From NCBI GenBank assembly GCA_050084985.1, contig JBITNC010000001.1, positions 4,278,001-4,342,000 on the forward strand: a stretch of 64,000 bases of DNA. The letters run 5' to 3'. The notes beneath the pieces were generated by a model. That model had not been told where the DNA came from and searched no databases. It saw nothing but the letters and a program-made list of their open reading frames with translations. The position numbers and the translations under genes were made by a program. The stretch comes from Nageia nagi (Eukaryota > Pinophyta). How positions within the stretch are numbered: position 1 is the stretch's first letter; every line of letters starts with the position of its first letter. Below are positions 24,071 through 35,164 of this stretch, in pieces.

Positions 24071-25201
24071 TGTAAGATTAAGTAAAACTTTTGGTGTTTA
24101 GGTGTTAGAAAATATTTTAATATTTTATATTTTGTAAATGAATAAATTCACATGTCTCAAATGTGTGGAAAGTAGTTTTAGTATTTTTTAGAAGTTTCAT
24201 TCAGTGTTTTTCCTAGCAACTAATTATTAGCTCTTACAAGTGAAAATTAGGATTTTAACATTTTGAAATTAGCTAATATTTGGACCCTCAAAAGAGGGAC
24301 CATTTGCCCTAAAATTATAGGTGGATATTAATTTTATGTATCAAATCGCCAAAAACTTAATCTCATTTTGAAATTTTAATTATGATTCATCTCTATAGTC
24401 AACCTTTACTTTCATAGCTATTTGCCTCTAAATTATAAAAATATTTATAAATACCACCAATTTTGCCTCAACTTGAATTACATATGTAAAATATTAAAAA
24501 TTTCAAATTAAGAAAATTAAATATTATTAATGTCTATGAATGCATAGAAACTTTTGACATAGTCATAACTTTTCTACATCACAATTAATATGACCAATAT
24601 TCACTTTTCCTTTCATATCTTTTATTTTTAAGGCTATATTTTGAAACTAACAATAAATTCATTTTGCCTTGATTTTCAAATCATTTTTAAGATTTCATAT
24701 AAATTTGCCTTTTACTCTACATGTAAATTTTTAAATAATGATGCTTTCGCCATGGTTACTATATGACTTTGGATCATTTTTGCCAAATTTTGAAATCGAT
24801 TTGCCTTGATTTCTCCAAGTTTTTTTAGACTGACCTTTAGGAATAACCTTTGTTTCATTTAGGAGGTTTCTATTCAATTTTCCAATACAAGTTTAAATTA
24901 GAGTTTATGTTGTAGTGTGAAAGAGGATGGAGTAGAGTGAACAATGGAGCATGATTTGTATTGGATCTATGAGAGATCCATACCTATTACACCATAAGTG
25001 TTTCAATAAAACCAGGTTGTGATGTATCTCTTCATTTAGTTGTAGAATAAAGCTTCCTTTAGATCCATTCTCATGCTTTTGAAGATTTGTAAATGTATCC
25101 ATTTCTGAAATGATGATTTATGGTGAATGTGTTTAATTGCATTATGATTGTATAGTAATCTGTGAGATTGCTCCTATTTTATATTTAATCATAATACTTC
25201 A
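24071..25201 (+). repeat. 5' LTR of the pol-less Copia element (with insert)
   Basis: Begins TGTAAGATTAAG and ends ATAATACTTCA. It matches the 3' LTR at 28987-29449 on both sides of a 658-bp extra segment (24205-24862). Without that segment the length is about 470 bp, equal to the 3' copy. Confidence 0.85.
24205..24862. mobile_element. Insertion inside the LTR with an 11-bp direct duplication
   Basis: The segment is absent from the other LTR of the same element. GTTTCATTCAG (24194-24204) precedes it and GTTTCATTTAG (24852-24862) ends it, an imperfect 11-bp duplication. The ends show only a weak inverted similarity (TTTTTCCTA at the left; the reverse of TAGGAATAA at the right). A duplication of 9-11 bp suits Mutator-like or hAT-like non-autonomous DNA elements, but a SINE-like origin cannot be excluded. 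No coding content; the segment is rich in ATTTTGCC phrases. Confidence 0.6.
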
Positions 25202-25203
25202 TT

Positions 25204-25216
25204 TTAGTATCACAGC
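25204..25216 (+). other. Degenerate primer binding site
   Basis: TAGTATCACAGCA lies two bases after the LTR end. It corresponds to the iMet site TGGTATCAGAGC with a G-to-A change and one further difference. Confidence 0.7.
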
Positions 25217-27069
25217 AAGAAGGATCCATTGTTAGGTTTAACAACCTACGGATGTTTGTAGAAATTAGGAGATCTCTATTGAAAAGACAATATCTCCCTG
25301 AGGGCAGCACACTACTTTGAATCATCTTATTAAGTAAAGAACTGTTGAGTATGGTGTAATTTCTTTGAATCATCTCTGATTTTTTTTTTTTTTTTTTTTT
25401 TTTTATGATAGATGCCAACCATTTTATGGCTGAATGAAGTGTATTCATGAGCCACATGCTGCAAACTGAATCTATGAGGTTCAATCATGCTGCAATGAAA
25501 GGAGGATGCATTTGAATAAATATGCTGCAGAGATTTTAGTGCCCAAGAGTCAATCATAGAACAGATAGGAGAATACATGCATAGGATGACTCTAAGGAGG
25601 GACCGTTACGTATTTTCAAAGAACGCACAACAGGAGAAAAGACCCAGTGCGCAGAAGTGAAAGGTGAATGCCTAGTGCTGGTCGAGTGGTGATAAGCCTG
25701 ATAATTGTTGGTATTGTGGTATCCAACACCCTGAAGACTTATAGGTGGATGAAGCTTCGAAAAGGAGAGACATTGTCTAGTTAGATAAAGGCAAACACTT
25801 CTACCAGCATAGTGAAATGTGGCGATTCCATTGGTAACGTCTCCTCCTAAAATAGTTACTAGTGTTGTGAAGAACGTTAAATATGCAAAGGTCCCCACTT
25901 CAGTGTATGCGCTGAGAGTGCTGGGAAATATAAATTGATCTGGTTTGACTACTGTGCGCACTATTCATTGCATTTGGTAAAATAGTATCAACGCTATCCA
26001 GGAAAGGACAGAGGGCGAGTAGCATGAAGAAGGTACACGTTGAGTTTCATTGAATCCAATGATCACATACTGTGTATAAAACGAACTCGTTGAAGTAGCC
26101 CAAGAATTATTTGACGAGAAGCATGACGCAAATGCAGTTTAATGGATTGCAAAGATTGCAGGCTATGAAGACTCTGTAAGATTATTTATGATGAATTTGT
26201 TGGAGACACCATGACTTGTTTGATAAAACATGTAACTTATTTGACAAAAAACACCTCTTTGCATCAATACTGAAAGAATGTGTGGCATCCATTAGAGTAG
26301 TCGGTAATGGTTTTGTAGCAAACATTATGGTTTTGATGCCTTGAAGATGTGTTCACAAAATGTTGAATCGTAGTGAATACTTTTGGATGGTTTTTTATCG
26401 AATATTATGATTGTGAATGTCGTATATCGTTGTGGATAATTACTGAAGTTTGTGGTAGTCTTCTATGGAGATTGATAAGTGCAGCACCCAAAAATCTAAA
26501 TTGAATGTGTAAGTATGATTGCTTGGCACGTGGAGTTTGGGTGCAACATAGGTGAGACACGCGTCTGCTATTATGTGAGCCCAATTTTATTTGATAAAAT
26601 GAACTACAGAGAAGGCACAATGAACTACAGAGAAGGCACAAGATTGTGTGGATAGACTGCAATCATCGAAGGATCCGCATACAGGGGTGCGGGAAAGTAT
26701 CGATACCACACCCACTCAAATTTGCCATTACTGTTATTGTGAAAACTTCTTCAGTTTGCAAAAAACTTTTAAAAGAGAAGTGTCATTTAGTAATCTAGCC
26801 AGCAATCTCTAAAAGAGAGAGAGAGTGGATTTGATGATTGAAAAGCATGTAGAAGTATGCAAACTTTACTACATGTTATTTGTAAGTTGATTGAACTTGA
26901 TAAAAGATTCAACATCCAGAGTTTTTGAGTTAATTATTTTTTTAGTTTGGTGATTAGATTTGGAAGTTTGCTCGGTTAGAAGAAACCTTTGGAATCTTGT
27001 AAGAGTAATTGATTAAATTACTTGCTTTCATGGTTGATTACTAATGATTTTATTGTTGCTCTAGTTGTA
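25217..27069 (+). other. Long GC-richer leader of the pol-less Copia element
   Basis: About 1.85 kb lie between primer site and gag. From about 25560 to 26700 the sequence is visibly richer in G, C and CpG than its surroundings. A run of 25 T occupies 25380-25404. An exact 21-bp tandem duplication lies at 26599-26640. Open frames on the minus strand (for example 25554-25961) give no recognisable protein and are probably chance. Confidence 0.5.
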
Positions 27070-27530
27070 ATGGCCAACAACATTGATCTAGTAGATTCAA
27101 AATTTGAAGGAGAGGATTTCCAGTTTTGGAAAATAAAGATGGAAACTTGGTTAATGGGCATGGATCTTTGGGATATTGTGGAACAAGGTTATACAAAACC
27201 TAAGGATTGGAGTAGCCTTGAAGGTGAAAAGAGAAGTTTGAAGGAGGAACAACACACAAATTGTTTGACACTCATGGCATTGTGAAGATGTATAAAACAA
27301 AATGTTTTCCATCTTATTAAGCATTGTAGATCAGCATTTGATATTTGAAAAATGTTGAATGAAAAATTTGATAATGTTGAGAATGTAGTTGATAATGTTG
27401 AAAATGTAGTGTAGCCCTGTGAACATGGTTATTTTTAGGAAGAGACTTGGGGCTTCTATGAGAAGAAGCTCCAAAGAAGAGGTGTGTACATTACCCAAGG
27501 AAGAGGTGGCAAGAGAGGATTTTTTCTTGT
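27070..27530 (+). pseudogene. Copia gag N-terminal part
   Basis: The ATG at 27070 opens MANNIDLVDSKFEGEDFQFW and continues KIKMETWLMGMDLWDIVEQG, the DUF4219/UBN2 entry of Copia gag. An in-frame ATG also exists at 27022, but the family normally starts at the MAxx just before FEGxxFxxWK, so the later one is preferred. A stop follows at 27283. Beyond it gag-like pieces continue (KMLNEKFDNVENVV, duplicated in tandem at about 27370-27411; then KKLQRRGVYITQGRGGKRG near 27464). The zinc knuckle is missing. Gag is thus shortened to its N-terminal half plus a Gly/Arg piece. Confidence 0.75.
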
Positions 27531-28764
27531 AGAGGTAAGATTATAAAAGAAGATGATGAAGAATGCATGATTGTTCCAAAGGAATTTGATGCACATGTGG
27601 AGTGCATGAATGAAGAATGCATTGAATAATGGGAGAGGGAATCCCATGCTTTTGTTGTTCCAAAGTTTACTAAGTACTTCATGGAAGAGACAAACCAAGT
27701 TTTAGATTTTATTTGTCTCATGGAAGAGGAAACACCCATTAATCCTCTTTAAGAGGATGATGAAAATACTGAATTTGATGTTTTTTATCTTCTCATGAAT
27801 GATGTTGATGTTACTATTAATGTAAATCAATTTGATAGTGATGAAGTTGCAGGTTATGGAGAAGAGGCTTGCCCACATTTTGAAGCTTCTCCAAAGGGGC
27901 AAGATATTGATGAAGTTGGAGAAGCTCTAAAAAAGGGAGGAAGTTGAGAAATTTAGTGATGGTTTCAGCCTTGGAAAGGCTGATTTGTTTTGTGAAACTG
28001 AGATATTTAGTGATTTGAATGGTTTTTTTGACGAAAAAGTTAATGGTGTTTTTGATGGGAAGGTCTTAGTTGGTGGACCAATATGGGATATTGGTTCAGA
28101 TTTTGTTGATGAGCTTGAGGTAAAAGATATTGATTTTATTCTGGATTATTTACTTGTTGTTGATAACTCTTCAAAGTTGAAGAATATTTGTATGTTAGAA
28201 GAAAATAACAAGGATTTTCTCATTGATGATGATATGGATGGAAATTGCTTTGTTGATAATATTTTCTATGTTGAAAACATTGTAAATCCTTGTCAAAAGT
28301 GTAAAAATACAATAGTAAATAAGGCTAAATATAATGTGGAAATGGTTTCTTGTGGAGCAACATTGAAAGGTGAAACTCATTTGTAAATTTACCCATTTGT
28401 TCCTAATTTTTTTTGTGAAACTTGGAAGGTTAATTTGCTGGAAGGTTTTGATGAGTTATGTACTAATCTACAAATCATCGATGTGAAATGTTGGGAACTT
28501 GAAGAGTTTGTGGGCAGCCATTACATGGCTATATAAAATATTTTGAAGACTAATTTTGAAAATGCATATGTTGTTTACCAATGGTTGGGCCTATTTTGTT
28601 TTATGGTTATTGTGAAGGTGTGTGAAGTTATTGTTTGGATGAGTGAAAAGGATCAATGTGATCAACATATTGATAGTATTTGGCTCAATGTTGGTAATGC
28701 TTTCTCATGGAGAAACTTTGATGAGAATGATAGTTTTGATGTGCATTATGAGTTTGTGATGTAG
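27530..28764 (+). pseudogene. Acidic ORF of unknown function replacing pol
   Basis: From about 27540 a reading frame runs roughly 410 codons with one frame change (near 27945) and a few stops (near 27627, 27750, 28384 and 28534). It begins KIIKEDDEECMIVPKEFDAH and is strongly acidic (runs such as EEN, DDDMDGN, EEETP). It has a CQKC pair near 28291 and hydrophobic, Trp-containing C-terminal parts (VVYQWLGLFCFMVIVK, DENDSFDVHYEFVM). The two best open stretches are 27985-28386 (133 codons) and 28543-28764 (73 codons). I recognise no domain. Its uniform composition and long readable frame argue for once-coding sequence, either captured from the host or evolved within a non-autonomous family. Confidence 0.55.
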
Positions 28765-28972
28765 GGAGAGTGTAATCTCCAATGGTACCATTACTAGTAA
28801 AGTTTTATTTATAGGAAGAAGCAAAGATTTTGGTGATCCTGTTTGAAGAATGGATGTGTGAAGAATGTCAAATCATACTTTTTAAATTTGATAGTTTCTT
28901 ACTATTAAATTGGAAGAAGAGGAAAAAAGAGACATATCCAATTTGTAATGCTTCCAATAATTCCGTGAAAGC

Positions 28973-28986
28973 ATCAAGGGGGAGAA
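28973..28986 (+). other. Polypurine tract
   Basis: A purine run containing AAGGGGGAGAA ends directly at the TG of the 3' LTR (28987). Confidence 0.75.
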
Positions 28987-29449
28987 TGTAGGAAATAAGA
29001 CTTTAGGTGTTTATGTGTTAGAAAATATTTTAATATTTTATATTTTGTAATTGAATAAATTGCATATATCTCAAATGTGTAGAGAGTAGTTTTAGTAGTT
29101 TTTAGAAGTTTCATTCAGGAGGTTTCTATTCAATTTTATAATACAAGTTTAAATTAGAGTTTATGTTGTGGTGTGAGGGATGATGGAGTAGAGTGAACAA
29201 TGGAGAATGGTTTGTATTGGATCTATGAGATATCCATACCTATTACAACATGAGTGTTTCAATAAAATATGTTCTAATGTATCTCTTCATTGGAATAAAG
29301 CTTCTTTTAGATCCATTCTCATGTTTTTGAAGATTTGTAAATGTCTCCATTTCTAAAATGATAATTTATGGTAAATGTATTTAATTGCATTGTGATTGTA
29401 AAACAATCTATGAGATTGTTCTTATTTTATGTTTAATCATAATACTTCA
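28987..29449 (+). repeat. 3' LTR of the pol-less Copia element
   Basis: Begins TGTAGGAAATAAGACTTTAG and ends ATAATACTTCA. It is collinear with the 5' copy apart from that copy's insert. Copia-3 integrase coding sequence resumes immediately after it. Confidence 0.85.
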
Positions 29450-29720
29450 ATTCAACCCCTTAGCTTGGTTTGGTAAGAAACCAAGTATTAGACACCTGAA
29501 GATCTTTATCTCTACATGCTATGTGCATGTTCCTAATAATAATAGGAAGAAATTAGATGAAAAATCCATCAAGTGTATCTTTGTTGGATATGTTGATGAG
29601 TTTAAAGCCTATAGGTGCTATGATTTAGTCACTAATAAGTTACATATCAATCAAGATATGATATTTAATGAAGGGGAGCATACAATAAGGAGGATGATAG
29701 TATTGACATAAATATAGAGT
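29450..29720 (+). pseudogene. Copia-3 integrase C-terminal remnant
   Basis: The reading NPLAWFGKKPSIRHLKIF is followed by CYVHVPNNNRKKLDEKSIKC, then IFVGYVDEFKAYRCYD and HINQDMIFNE, the classic C-terminal integrase region of Copia elements. It picks up where 24070 broke off, with a one-base loss near the junction. The frame is open for about 100 codons. Confidence 0.85.
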
Positions 29721-31052
29721 TTGAAGACTATACTTCTAGCAATTTGGTTGAGCCTTTGCAGCCTCAATAACCCAACATCCCTATGGAAACAACTCATTCC
29801 AATAAAAGGATTGCCTAAGATAATCTATAATATCAAATGTTACATGAATATTTCACCATAAGAGGACACAAAAAACATCAAGGGGGTTTATAATATGATC
29901 AACTATGTGTTTAGGCCATGTTCTCTTGTTGATCCTTCTAACTTTAAAGAAGAAACACAAAATAAATGTTGCAAAATGTTTATGTAAGATGAGATAAAAA
30001 AATCTAAAGAAATTACTTTTGGGAGCTTGTATCTCATCCAAAGAACAAAAATATCATTTGAGTCAAATAGATTTATAAATTGAATTATAATGTTGATGGA
30101 AGTATTACCAAGCATAAGGTCCTGTGTAGTAGTGAAAGGCTATGTTTAGAAAGAAGGCCTAGACTATGAAGAGATATTTACACTAGTTGAAATACTTGAG
30201 ATAGTCATATCTCTTCTACAATTATATTTCCATTTTGGTCTTATAGTTTATCAAATGGATTTAAAATTAGCTTTATTAAATGGATAATTTGAAGAAGTCT
30301 ATGTATCATTCACAAGGATTCACCATTATAGGTTATGAAGATAAAATATATAGATTTGAGACATCTCTTTACACACTTAAACAAGCACCTAGAGCATGAT
30401 ACTCTAGAATTGATGCCTACTTCTATCAAAATGGTTATCAAATATGTTCAATGGAAGCCACACTATACATAAAAGTAAGTAGATTTTTTTTCATCATCAT
30501 TTTTTTATATGTTGATGATATTATCTTCATGAGTAGTTCTAATACCCTATTGAAGAAATTTAAAATTATCATGGTGAATGAGTTTGAGATGAGTGATATG
30601 GATGAAGTGCAATATTTCCTTGGTATGCAAGTGAGATAATCATCCAATGGCAAACCACTAGGTACACCAACAATAGTTATTTGTAAATTGGTGAAAGAGG
30701 ACTCTACTTCTCTTATTGATACAACCCTCTACATGTCACTTTTGGTAGCCTGATGTATCTTAAAACTACCTAACTTAACATTATGTTTGTAGTTAGTTTA
30801 GTAGAAATATTTATACATTCTCTATATGAATCCCATTAGAAAGAAGCCAAAAGAATTCTTCTCTATGTGAGTGGCACAACAACATTTATTCTATGGTATA
30901 AAGCTACTAATTTTAAAAATATTAAAGCATACATAAACATTAATTAGTCCAGAATCCTTGATAATAGAAAATGCACATATGATTATGCCAATAGGAACAA
31001 GTCAAAAGTATAGCTATAAGCACCTAAAAAACACATTTTATGTTATTTATAG
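29721..31052 (+). pseudogene. Copia-3 reverse transcriptase and start of RNase H
   Basis: RT blocks appear in several frames: EGLDYEEIFTLVEI near 30155, YQMDLKLALLNG near 30250, SLYTLKQAPRAWYSRI-type sequence near 30370, and the catalytic block FLYVDDIIFMSSSN near 30505 with YVDD intact. GMQVR follows near 30625. After about 30740 the RNase H linker is readable (KEAKRILLYVSGTTTFILWY near 30840, SRILDNRKCT near 30950). The domain is cut by the Tat element at 31053 and resumes at about 42560. Confidence 0.8.
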
Positions 31053-32012
31053 TGTTTTATTATCATTCATCATTCATTTTATCCTTTTTTGGTAACTTAA
31101 GCCTTGCTACCATTTTGTTACCCCTGAAACTAGCTGGCCCACTTATTAAGGGGATCAACTAGTCAGCTCACCGATCAGTGAGGTCAGTTAGCTAGTCATC
31201 CTAACCAACCTATTGGTTAGCCCTGCATAAAATTAAACTTTAAAAACATAAAAATAATATTTCTCCCCACATATTCCAAAAATGAAAGTGGTGCATTAAA
31301 CACATGTGGAAGACCAATCAACCACTTAGTCTACCATCTTTGACTTAAGAGGGGTCCTCCACTTCCATTTAATGTCCATATCTAGCCAAGACTCTTTCCC
31401 TTAGCATGTTTGAACTAGAGGAATAGTAGCTAGCTCTAAATTCCAACCATCATGAAGCTCCTCTAGCCATAGCAACTCTAAATCAGCCAAGCCTCCTTCG
31501 ATCATGCAAATCTGAACCAAAGTAAGCATACACAAACATGGATAGGCTTTGATCTTGTTTTGCAAGTTTGGAGCAATCAAGGAGAAGCACCAAGGAGAAG
31601 AGCATTATGTCCTTTTATAGATAAGTATTTTCATGCATTCTGTGTGACATGTAGTATGTTTGTTAGGCTAGATTCATGGTATTCTAGTTTATTTTTACTA
31701 CTTGATCATTGTTTTAGAATAGCATAGGCATATGACATTACATTCTAGGCATATCCTTGATTTTTGTCACCCATTTGATTATGGGATGAGGGATCTACAA
31801 TCTATCAAGGAGGTTTAACACCTCTCTTGAGCATACTTTGGGGTATTAAGGGACCAAAGTGTTGTGATCCATTCTAACACTTATTTTCTTATAGGTCTTC
31901 TTGCAGGTTTAAAACTCTCATCCATCCATCCGACACATCAAATATCAAGCAACATTTTAGACATAGTAGAGTGGTATCCAAAAGACCCATTGCATGATTT
32001 TGGATTCTCACA
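31053..32012 (+). repeat. Tat element 5' LTR
   Basis: Clear alignment with the 3' copy begins at TGGTAACTTAAGCC (31090) and ends ATTCTCACA. The start at 31053 (TGTTTTATT) is chosen because ATAG precedes it, matching the ATAG after the 3' LTR. The start could instead be 31090. Confidence 0.75.
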
Positions 32013-32015
32013 AAA

Positions 32016-32033
32016 TGGTGATCATGATGGGAC
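32016..32033 (+). other. Candidate degenerate primer site
   Basis: TGGTGATCATGATGGGAC lies three bases after the LTR. About half its bases agree with the tRNA-Asp-type site TGGCGCCGTTGCCGGGG. The match is too weak to be certain. Confidence 0.3.
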
Positions 32034-34079
32034 ATGCCTTGGGAATCTTCCTTACTCTTCCTCCATGAAATCATGCAAACTTAGAAGTTAAAAAATACAC
32101 AAAATGCTAACCAACTCACTGCATATCAGTTGATAAAGCCTAGCTAACCTTTAGTAGATCGATTACCTCCTGATCTAATGAATCTAATTGGTGCTTAGTA
32201 GATAAATTATCCTTTATCAAATCATTAGTAGATTATTTACATCCATCCAACTCTGTTTTAACTAGTTACCATATCAAAATTGGTCTACATCAGACCAGCT
32301 AGCTTGTTTTAGGGTTTTAAGCTAGTTTATGTCATTTTTAACAAGTGTCATAGTTTTTTGGATTTTTAACTAGGTAGTAACTATCCTCTATCAACATTTG
32401 AATTTTTGGGTTGTATATAAAAGTATTATTTTTGCATTTTTTAAGATCTTTTTTTAAAACTTCTTTGGGTACCCCTATAACTGGTTGGTCAGTTGTTTGA
32501 CCAGTCCATCGGTTGGTATTGCTAGTTAATCTACACCATATCAGCTAGGATCAAAACTTGTAAAATAGGTATTTGACTTCATAAGAGCTTGGAGAGAGAT
32601 TTTACCAAGCTAATATCTCTCTTTTATCATGCCTTAGACTAGGATTTCATGCTGAGTGCATTTTAGGGTTGTTATTTATTTATTTTTGCATTGCAAAAAT
32701 TATCAACATCATTAAAAAATTAAAAAATCAAAAAGAAAAGAAAAAGTTTTTATTTTCTTACATTAGTGAAAGTATTATCATCCTTAGGTGGGAGTGCTTT
32801 TATTTTTGAAATCATCTCTTTTGTTTGGAAGAGCAAATCTTGAATGGATTAATTGCATTGCATCATCATATTTGCTTTATCGCACTTACATTAAAGTCCA
32901 TCACAAACCTAGGAAGTGCCTAGGGCACATGGAATTCATCACCATGGCCTAACCCATACTTGGATTTAATCACTAAGGTGGGAGCCCCCTTCTATTTGTT
33001 GAGAAGTCAATAGAGGTACTTGAGTACCCTTGTAAAATGATTCACACCTCTAAAGATTGAACCTTTACCTAAAATTGCTTGAATAGAATTATCTTTAAGA
33101 AAATTAACAAGAGTTGGGAATTTACAAGTGCATTTAAAATTCATCTTCACTAAAAATATAAAGCTCCAATTGAACAAGAAGTAATTAAATGAGATAAACA
33201 CCATTGATATATATCACCATTGCTTCTTCATTTAGACATCTTTAAAGTGATCATGTAGGATTTTTGTGCATTAGTCTTGCATTTTATTTTCAATATATAT
33301 ATATATATATATAAAACAAAAATCAAAATCATTTCATTTTAGGCTTGATGTTTGTTTGCTTATCATTATTTGGCATCTCTGGGACACTTCGATGACCCTA
33401 TTATTTGAAAAGCTTTGTTTGAGCTCTTCAAATAATTCATGGTCGGAAGTCAAGTTAGTCAAACCATCCTTTCTTGATCTTCTTCTCCTAGATATTTACT
33501 TCATTTTCATGAGTCTTTATATCATAGTTATCCTCCTTCTTGTGTTAACACTTCATTGTTTGCTACATTAAGTCAAGGAAGTCAAGTCCTTAAGTTCAAC
33601 CGACTAGGTCTCCTAGTCCATTAACATCTCAAGCCATGCAATATAAGTCCTTAATCTCCTCTCATGACTTAGGGCTTGATCATTATCTTCCTTCCTTAAG
33701 AAATACACAATCAATTCCAAGTCAAGTTTGAGGAAACTTTCAACAAGTGGCCTCCCAACCTTGTCAAATAGGAGTGTTTCTCCTTCTTTTTTCATGCATC
33801 AACCATCAAGTCAAAGTTAAGGAAAAACCAATCAAATGGCTCAACAACAAAGGCAATTTGTTTCTAATGCAACATGGAATCAACCATTGGGACATAAAAT
33901 ATGATAAGCTTATCAAAGTAAAGAGAAACAATCTACTTCATATGATGAGATCTTAAAAAAATTGGAATAAATTGAATAAAAACTCAATGATCAAGGTAAG
34001 TCAAAAACAACATATCTATCAATTTTTCATTAAGCAATTCATCCATTAGTTGCTATCAAGATCTATCCTTACAATATCA
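32034..34079 (+). other. Untranslated leader of the Tat element
   Basis: No convincing coding frame in about 2 kb. A (TA) microsatellite of about 20 bp sits at 33293-33313. Short phrases such as CTAGTT and GGTTGGT recur. Some Tat relatives carry an extra ORF here, but none is readable. Confidence 0.4.
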
Positions 34080-35010
34080 AAACACCTAAGATAGACAAAT
34101 TTATAGGGAAAGAGGATCCTTCAAAACATCTCATGTGATTCAAATATTCTTATTAGAACTTTACCCATGATGATGTTCTCATGTTAAGAGTTTTTCCTAT
34201 GATGTTGGGAGATAAAGCTTTGGATTGGTACAATAACTTTTCCCAACATAGCATCTTCTCATTTGAACAATTGGTTAATCAATTTCTTAAATACTACACC
34301 ATCAACATAAGAAGAAGATCATCAATAACAAACTTACCAAACATATCTCAACATCATGGTGAGTCAATTAAAGATTATGTGGCTAGGTGGAGAGAGATCC
34401 AGATAGATTTGCCATATTCCTTGCTACATGATGAGCTAGTAAATATCTTTATCAATAGTTGTAACTAATAAATGTCTTTTATCTTAAAAATTCAACATAA
34501 ATATTTCAAGGATGTTTTATCAAAAATAATGATCATTGAAGAAGTCAAAATTAGATCTGGTAAAATTAAATTACGAGATAATAATCATGATCAAGATCAA
34601 CAATGAAATGATGATCATCAAACATGTCATGAGAAATAAATAATTCAACCATCATATAAATCTAATCAAACAACATCAACTCATAAACCTATCTTATGAT
34701 CAAACAAATTCAGATCAAGAAGATATTTGACTCCTTTTGGGGACTCTTTATTCGATATCTTACTAACATTATTATAGATAAATCTATCGATGTTACCTCC
34801 AATCATGCAAAGTCAAGAAGAATAATCAATACCTTGGTATAGAAAAAATATGTTTTATGACTATCATAGATAATGTGGACATGGCACCACTTGATGCATG
34901 TGATTGAAGAATGAAATTCAAGATCTTATCGACAATGGGGTAGTATTAACATAAGTGCTAATTGCATCATCCAATCAATAGTTGAAAACAATCAATAATC
35001 ACATGCCTAA
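34080..35010 (+). pseudogene. Tat-lineage gag remnant
   Basis: The capsid-type Retrotrans_gag domain starts with PKIDKFIGKEDPSKHL near 34088. It continues through LRVFPMMLGDKALDWYNNFS (34185), FEQLVNQFLKYYTIN, HGESIKDYVARWREIQIDLP and FINSCN at 34466. After an unclear linker the end of gag reads RTPFGDSLFDILLTLL near 34725, LPPIMQSQEE, then YDYHR and GHGTT, and KNEIQDLIDNG near 34910. This His-containing end, without the usual plant CCHC knuckle, is typical of Tat gag. Stops are concentrated at former CAG/CAA codons. Protease, which should follow, is not found. Confidence 0.8.
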
Positions 35011-35164
35011 TCATGATCAAAACATCAAGCATCATAAGTAGGTTTATCATCACCTTTTTTGGATGAGCCATTAGACACGTGTTTATCCTTGATAGTCATT
35101 GTCTTTTGTCTTTGGTCAAGTTAAGAATGTTTATCATTTATCATTATTATTATCAATTTTTTAC

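Larger units (their letters stand above)
24071..29449 (+). mobile_element. Pol-less Copia-type element with gag and an acidic ORF
   Basis: Direct LTRs (24071-25201, enlarged by an insert; 28987-29449), a degenerate iMet primer site at 25204 and a polypurine tract at 28973-28986 define the element. The internal 3.8 kb contains a long leader, a Copia gag start (27070) and a separate acidic coding-like region (27530-28764). No protease, integrase, RT or RNase H is visible. It therefore resembles non-autonomous gag-only elements (TR-GAG class) that depend on a related Copia for replication. The flanking Copia-3 coding sequence resumes directly after it. A convincing 5-bp duplication is not seen (AATAA against ATTCA), so decay or a small boundary error is likely. 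Confidence 0.8.

Noticed and set aside
25380-25404. Run of 25 T as the poly-A tail of an inserted SINE or retrocopy
   Set aside because: No matching direct duplication was found on the far side and no SINE-like promoter boxes are visible.
25554-25961. 135-codon open frame on the minus strand
   Set aside because: It lies antisense in the GC-richer leader of a retrotransposon, has no recognisable motif and odd composition; higher GC alone lengthens chance frames.
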